From DATDDB01 sp035260545 (GTDB lineage: Bacteria > Pseudomonadota > Gammaproteobacteria > Burkholderiales > Gallionellaceae): a DNA stretch of 15,552 nucleotides. Under the pieces are notes generated by a model. It had not been told where the DNA came from. It saw only the letters and a program-made list of their open reading frames with translations, and did no database searches. A program made the position numbers and the translations under genes. Location of the stretch: positions 1 to 15,552 of the forward strand of contig DATFUZ010000078.1 in NCBI GenBank assembly GCA_035260545.1, read 5' to 3'. Each line of letters starts with the position of its first letter. The stretch's first letter is position 1. Below, one piece after another: positions 12,545-15,552 of this stretch.

Positions 12545-13888
12545 ATGTCCCAGCAAACTCCCCGCGTCGGCTTCGTGTCCCTGGGTTGCCCCAAGGCCAC
12601 TGCCGATTCCGAACTCATCCTCACCCGGCTGCGCGCCGAGGGCTACGAAATCAGCGGCGATTATGAAGGCGCTGGCCTCGTGGTGGTGAACACCTGCGGT
12701 TTTATCGACAGCGCGGTGGCGGAGTCGCTGGATGCCATCGGTGAGGCGCTGGCCGAGAACGGCAAGGTGATCGTGACCGGCTGCCTGGGGGCGAAGGGCG
12801 ACATCGTGAAAGAGACCCATCCCAGGGTGCTGGCGGTGACCGGACCGCATGCCACGGCGGAGGTGATGGAGGCGGTGCACGCGCATCTGCCCAAGCCGCA
12901 CGATCCCTACATCGAACTGGTGCCGCCGCAGGGCGTGCGCCTCACGCCGCAGCATTACGCCTATCTCAAGATCTCCGAGGGCTGCAATCACCGCTGCAGC
13001 TTCTGCATCATCCCCAGCCTGCGCGGAGATCTGGTCAGCCGCCCGGTGGGCGACGTGATGCAGGAGGCGGAAAACCTGGTCAACGCGGGGGTGAAGGAGT
13101 TGCTGGTGATCTCGCAGGACATTTCCGCCTACGGCGTGGACGTGAAATACCGCACCGGTTTCTGGGGCGGCAAACCGCTCAAGACCCGTATGACGGAACT
13201 GGCGGCGGCCTTGGGCAGCCTGCGCACGCCGGAGGGCGACAACCCCTGGGTGCGCCTGCATTACGTCTATCCCTATCCGCATGTGGATGAGGTGATCCCG
13301 CTGATGGCGGAGGGCATCATCCTGCCTTATCTCGATGTGCCGTTCCAGCACGCGAACGCGCGCATACTGAAGCTGATGAAACGCCCGGCGAGCAGCGAGA
13401 ACGTGCTGGCGCGCATCAAGGCCTGGCGCGAGATGTGCCCGGACATCACCTTGCGCTCCACCTTCATCGTCGGCTTTCCCGGCGAGACGGAGGAGGAATT
13501 CGAGGAGCTGCTCGATTTCCTGGAAGAGGCCGAACTGGACCGCGTGGGCGCCTTCGCCTATTCTCCGGTGGAGGGGGCGGCCGCCAACGGCCTGCCGGAC
13601 CATGTGCCGCCCGAAGAGCAGAACGAGCGCCTGGCGCGCCTGATGCAGTTGCAGGAAGAAATCAGCATGCACAAGCTCAGCCGCAAGGTGGGGCGCGAAA
13701 TGAAGGTGCTGGTGGAAGAGGTGGACGAGGAAGGCGCGATTGCCCGCAGTGCCGCCGATGCGCCGGAGGTGGACGGTATGGTGTATATCGACGACGGGCA
13801 GGCGCTTGAGGTCGGCCAGTTCGTCAACGTGCGCATTACCGATTCCGACATTCACGACCTGTGGGGGGAAGTCCTGCCCGGCAAGTGA
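12545..13888 (+). CDS. rimO: Ribosomal protein uS12 methylthiotransferase RimO
   Basis: RimO is a radical-SAM enzyme that adds a methylthio group to the conserved Asp of ribosomal protein S12. The 447-residue protein shows the full architecture. The N-terminal UPF0004 domain has Cys15 (SLGCPK), Cys51 (NTCGFIDSA) and Cys80 (VTGCLG) for the auxiliary cluster. The radical-SAM CxxxCxxC motif CNHRCSFC (Cys147, 151, 154) is followed by IPSLRG, and the C-terminal TRAM domain runs from about residue 375 to the end. SLGCPK and PSLRG separate it from the tRNA enzyme MiaB. Start: ATG 12545 (MSQQTPRVGF) gives the expected N-terminus; an upstream in-frame start at 12515 adds ten residues of unlikely sequence. 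No strong ribosome binding site is visible. Confidence 0.97.
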   Translation: MSQQTPRVGFVSLGCPKATADSELILTRLRAEGYEISGDYEGAGLVVVNTCGFIDSAVAESLDAIGEALAENGKVIVTGCLGAKGDIVKETHPRVLAVTGPHATAEVMEAVHAHLPKPHDPYIELVPPQGVRLTPQHYAYLKISEGCNHRCSFCIIPSLRGDLVSRPVGDVMQEAENLVNAGVKELLVISQDISAYGVDVKYRTGFWGGKPLKTRMTELAAALGSLRTPEGDNPWVRLHYVYPYPHVDEVIPLMAEGIILPYLDVPFQHANARILKLMKRPASSENVLARIKAWREMCPDITLRSTFIVGFPGETEEEFEELLDFLEEAELDRVGAFAYSPVEGAAANGLPDHVPPEEQNERLARLMQLQEEISMHKLSRKVGREMKVLVEEVDEEGAIARSAADAPEVDGMVYIDDGQALEVGQFVNVRITDSDIHDLWGEVLPGK

Positions 13889-13917
13889 GGCGGGTGTAAA
13901 CGGCATTCCGGCAAGTC

Positions 13918-13945
13918 TTGACGCCCCGCCGAATTTGCCTATCAT
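13918..13945 (+). promoter_or_regulatory. Predicted sigma-70 promoter of the alarmone-hydrolase operon
   Basis: TTGACG (13918-13923), a 16-base spacer and TATCAT (13940-13945), each one mismatch from consensus. It lies 30 bp after the rimO stop and predicts a start near 13952 with a leader of about 60 nt. Confidence 0.62.
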
Positions 13946-14013
13946 TATCCATACGGCGAACAGCCGGTTTCCCGGACAAGGTGCGCCGATAACGATAATG
14001 AAAGGGAATCGCC

Positions 14014-14583
14014 ATGCTGGCAGAGTTCATTGAAGCGGTGGCGTTTGCGGCCGAGAAGCATAGCAACCAGCGGCGGAAGAATGTCGACGCTTCTCCCTAT
14101 ATCAACCATCCCATTCAATTGGCCAATGTGCTCGCCAACGAGGGCGGCATCGTCAATACCGATGTGCTCTGCGCGGCCGTGCTGCACGATACGCTGGAAG
14201 ACACGGATACCAGCGAGGCCGAACTGAAGTCCGTCTTCGGTCCCAGGATCACCTCTATCGTGGTGGAGGTCACCGATGACAAGCGCCTGCCGAAGGAGGT
14301 GCGCAAGCAGCTCCAGATCGACCACGCGCCCACGAGTTCGCACGAGGCCAAGCTGGTCAAGCTGGCGGACAAGATTTGCAATCTGCGCGACATCCTGAAT
14401 GCGCCGCCCGCCGGCTGGTCTCTTGAGCGAAAACTGGAATATGTGGAGTGGGCCGCCAGCGTCATCAATGGCGCGCGGGGCACGAACAGCAAGCTGGAGA
14501 AGATCTTCGACGCGCTGGTGGAGCAGGGCCGGGCGCTCAAGGAAGAAAAGATGCAAAGCGGCGAGGCCGGCCCGGCCGCATGA
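14014..14583 (+). CDS. MESH1-like HD-domain small alarmone hydrolase ((p)ppGpp hydrolase)
   Basis: This 189-residue single-domain HD phosphohydrolase resembles the hydrolase half of RelA/SpoT and, in motif wording, animal MESH1. Seen: QRRKNVDASPYINHP (19-33) with His32, HDTLEDTDT (58-66) with His58 and Asp59, VTDDKRLPK (86-94), and KLVKLADKICNLRD (113-126) with Asp119. These His/Asp residues form the manganese site of the family. No synthetase, TGS or ACT domain is present, so it should hydrolyse but not make (p)ppGpp. NADPH phosphatase activity, reported for metazoan MESH1, is a possible second role. AAAGGGA lies seven bases before the ATG. First gene of a three-gene operon with its own predicted promoter; 44 bp separate it from the VOC gene. 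Confidence 0.93.
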   Translation: MLAEFIEAVAFAAEKHSNQRRKNVDASPYINHPIQLANVLANEGGIVNTDVLCAAVLHDTLEDTDTSEAELKSVFGPRITSIVVEVTDDKRLPKEVRKQLQIDHAPTSSHEAKLVKLADKICNLRDILNAPPAGWSLERKLEYVEWAASVINGARGTNSKLEKIFDALVEQGRALKEEKMQSGEAGPAA

Positions 14584-14627
14584 GGGCGCAGGGCCCGCGC
14601 CCGGTCTCAACGCGAAAGGAGATGACG

Positions 14628-14996
14628 ATGAAGAATCCCATTGTATGGTTTTCCATCCAGGTCGACGACATGGCCCGCGCCAGGGCTTTTTATGAGGGTG
14701 TCTTCGGCGTGAAGCTGACCCGGCTCGAGAACGCCGGCAATGAAATGTGGGCCTTCCCCAGCGAGATGAACGCCTATGGCGCATCCGGCGCACTCACACT
14801 CACGCCCGGTGCGCGCAGCGGTGGAAACAGCACGGTGGTCTACTTCACCTGCGACGATTGTGCGGTCGAGGCGGAAAAGGCCGCAAAGGCCGGTGGCCGC
14901 ATTCAGCAGCCCAAGATGTCCATCGGGCAATATGGCCATGCGGCGGTGGTGATCGATACCGAAGGGAATGTGATCGGCCTGCATTCGATGCGCTAG
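14628..14996 (+). CDS. VOC-superfamily (glyoxalase/bleomycin-resistance fold) protein
   Basis: This 122-residue protein has the paired beta-alpha-beta-beta-beta pattern of the vicinal oxygen chelate fold. The N-terminal half has WFSIQVDDMARARAFYEGVFG and AFPSEMNAYGASGALTLTPG. The C-terminal half has TVVYFTCDDCAVEAEKAAKAGG, then GQYGHAAVVIDTEGNVIGLHS. Usual metal-ligand positions are only partly kept (Gln11 in place of His at strand 1), so a glyoxalase I activity should not be assumed; many such proteins bind substrates without metal. Start: AAAGGAG (14615-14621) is six bases before ATG 14628; an ATG at 14622 abuts it. It lies in an operon with the alarmone hydrolase and the DUF1289 gene. Substrate unknown. 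Confidence 0.9.
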   Translation: MKNPIVWFSIQVDDMARARAFYEGVFGVKLTRLENAGNEMWAFPSEMNAYGASGALTLTPGARSGGNSTVVYFTCDDCAVEAEKAAKAGGRIQQPKMSIGQYGHAAVVIDTEGNVIGLHSMR

Positions 14997-15035
14997 CGCG
15001 CGAGGTTCGCGGGTCGGCAACAGGGAGAAAATGCA

Positions 15036-15278
15036 ATGCAGAAGGAAGGTGGCTCGATGATGGAAGCACCGGGGGGGAATGAGCCCCCTGCCGGGGTGCA
15101 ATCTCCGTGCGTGCGCAATTGCTGCCTGGACGACGACGAGGTGTGCCTGGGCTGCGGCCGCAGCCTGGAGGAAATCCTGCGCTGGAACGAGGCGGGGGAT
15201 GACGAGCGCCGGACCATCCTGGACAATTCACGCGAGCGACGGAAAGCGAAACAGGCGAGGTTTCCCTCGCCTGTTTAG
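15036..15278 (+). CDS. DUF1289 family cysteine-motif protein
   Basis: This 80-residue protein carries the DUF1289 signature SPCVRNC, a short acidic turn, then CLGCGRSLEEI and RWNEAGDDERRTIL. Cysteines are at 25, 29, 30, 37 and 40; the C-x3-C ... C-x2-C set probably binds zinc or an Fe-S cluster (inference). The last 20 residues are basic. Function of the family is unknown to me. AGGGAG (15022-15027) is eight bases before ATG 15036; ATGs at 15057 and 15060 would trim the poorly conserved N-terminus. Its stop codon overlaps the 3' arm of the terminator hairpin. Last gene of the operon, 39 bp after the VOC gene, convergent with the membrane-protein gene. Confidence 0.9.
   Translation: MQKEGGSMMEAPGGNEPPAGVQSPCVRNCCLDDDEVCLGCGRSLEEILRWNEAGDDERRTILDNSRERRKAKQARFPSPV
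15249..15276. terminator. Bidirectional hairpin at the end of DUF1289 operon
   Basis: AAACAGGCGAGG (15249-15260) and CCTCGCCTGTTT (15265-15276) form a perfect 12-bp stem with loop TTTC, with A and T tracts at the base. The 3' arm includes the first base of the TAG stop. Its position between convergent genes suggests it serves both strands. Confidence 0.72.
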
Positions 15279-15301
15279 TGAGTTCGCCCGGTGACGGCGA
15301 G

Positions 15302-15552
15302 CTAGTGGCGGAGTGTCAAGGCAACAAGAACGAATGCGGCTGCCGCGATCAGCAGAGCCAGGAAGATCCAGACAATGATGGAGGTCCGGTATTTGATGTC
15401 GGGCGTGTCGGCAATGACCTGCTTGTATTCATCGGAAAACACCATTGCGCCCTTCTTGGAGAAGAGCAAATACAGGATAAAGGCGCTGATCACGGTGCCG
15501 AAGGGAAAGCCCAGAAGGCCGAGGCCGGCCAGGACGCCGGCTACTATTCTGG
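15302..15552 (-). CDS. Small integral membrane protein, C-terminal part (runs off right edge)
   Basis: The frame is open from the right edge to a stop at 15302-15304, giving at least 82 residues; a GTG at 15493 is internal to it, so the true start is probably outside the window. Two membrane segments are visible: VAGVLAGLGLLGFPFGTVIS followed by AFILYLLF, and SIIVWIFLALLIAAAAFVLVAL near the C-terminus. The loop between them contains KGAMVFSDEYKQVIADTPDIKYRT. I recall similar conserved two-helix membrane proteins with this loop in proteobacteria, but no function. It is transcribed toward the DUF1289 operon. Confidence 0.8.
   Translation of the reverse strand, partial: RIVAGVLAGLGLLGFPFGTVISAFILYLLFSKKGAMVFSDEYKQVIADTPDIKYRTSIIVWIFLALLIAAAAFVLVALTLRH

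Noticed and set aside
12161..13945. 594-codon minus-strand open frame
   Set aside because: It is antisense to rimO and the small upstream gene, with His/Arg-rich composition and no recognisable motif.
1..15552. CRISPR array, tRNA or rRNA genes
   Set aside because: No regularly spaced direct repeats, and no tRNA- or rRNA-like sequence, were seen on either strand by eye.

Overview
The window is GC-rich, and gene content and codon style point to a betaproteobacterium, probably of the Nitrosomonadales/Gallionellaceae or Rhodocyclales type. That placement is an inference from protein appearance (psd, three-part pntAa/pntAb/pntB, rimO preceded by a small conserved protein), not a database result.

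Left part (1-4975): the C-terminal tail of a REP-associated tyrosine transposase runs off the left edge. It is followed by phosphatidylserine decarboxylase (psd) and a small stand-alone zinc-binding CZB-domain protein. On the minus strand lies the proton-translocating transhydrogenase operon pntAa-pntAb-pntB. Its predicted promoter is about 165 nt upstream of pntAa, and a good intrinsic terminator lies inside the leader, which suggests attenuation.

Centre (5136-9761): a 272-bp palindromic MITE-like element precedes the most interesting locus. Five to six genes encode an uncharacterised protein with a C-terminal helix-turn-helix-like region, a small Ras/MglA-like GTPase, a fusion of an ABC-type ATPase to a dual-specificity phosphatase, two tandem 83%-identical roadblock-like proteins separated by a strong terminator, and a more canonical roadblock/LC7 protein with its own promoter. 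GTPases of this type commonly work with roadblock proteins as GAPs or scaffolds. The added ATPase-phosphatase fusion suggests an uncharacterised switch or signalling module, possibly for polarity, surface behaviour or stress. The output is unknown.

Next (9913-11514) is a 533-residue multidomain redox protein: plant-type [2Fe-2S] ferredoxin, FAD/NAD reductase, truncated haemoglobin, then a C-terminal four-cysteine zinc-ribbon-like tail. It looks like a rearranged analogue of flavohaemoglobin, and O2/NO chemistry is plausible.

A 630-bp gene-free stretch (11515-12145) is full of perfect and near-perfect inverted repeats, including a REP-like hairpin.

Right part (12146-15552): a small conserved protein, rimO (ribosomal protein S12 methylthiotransferase), then a promoter-driven three-gene operon encoding a MESH1-like small alarmone hydrolase, a VOC/glyoxalase-fold protein and a DUF1289 cysteine-motif protein. 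The operon ends in a hairpin overlapping the last stop codon. A convergent membrane-protein gene runs off the right edge. No tRNA, rRNA or CRISPR was seen.
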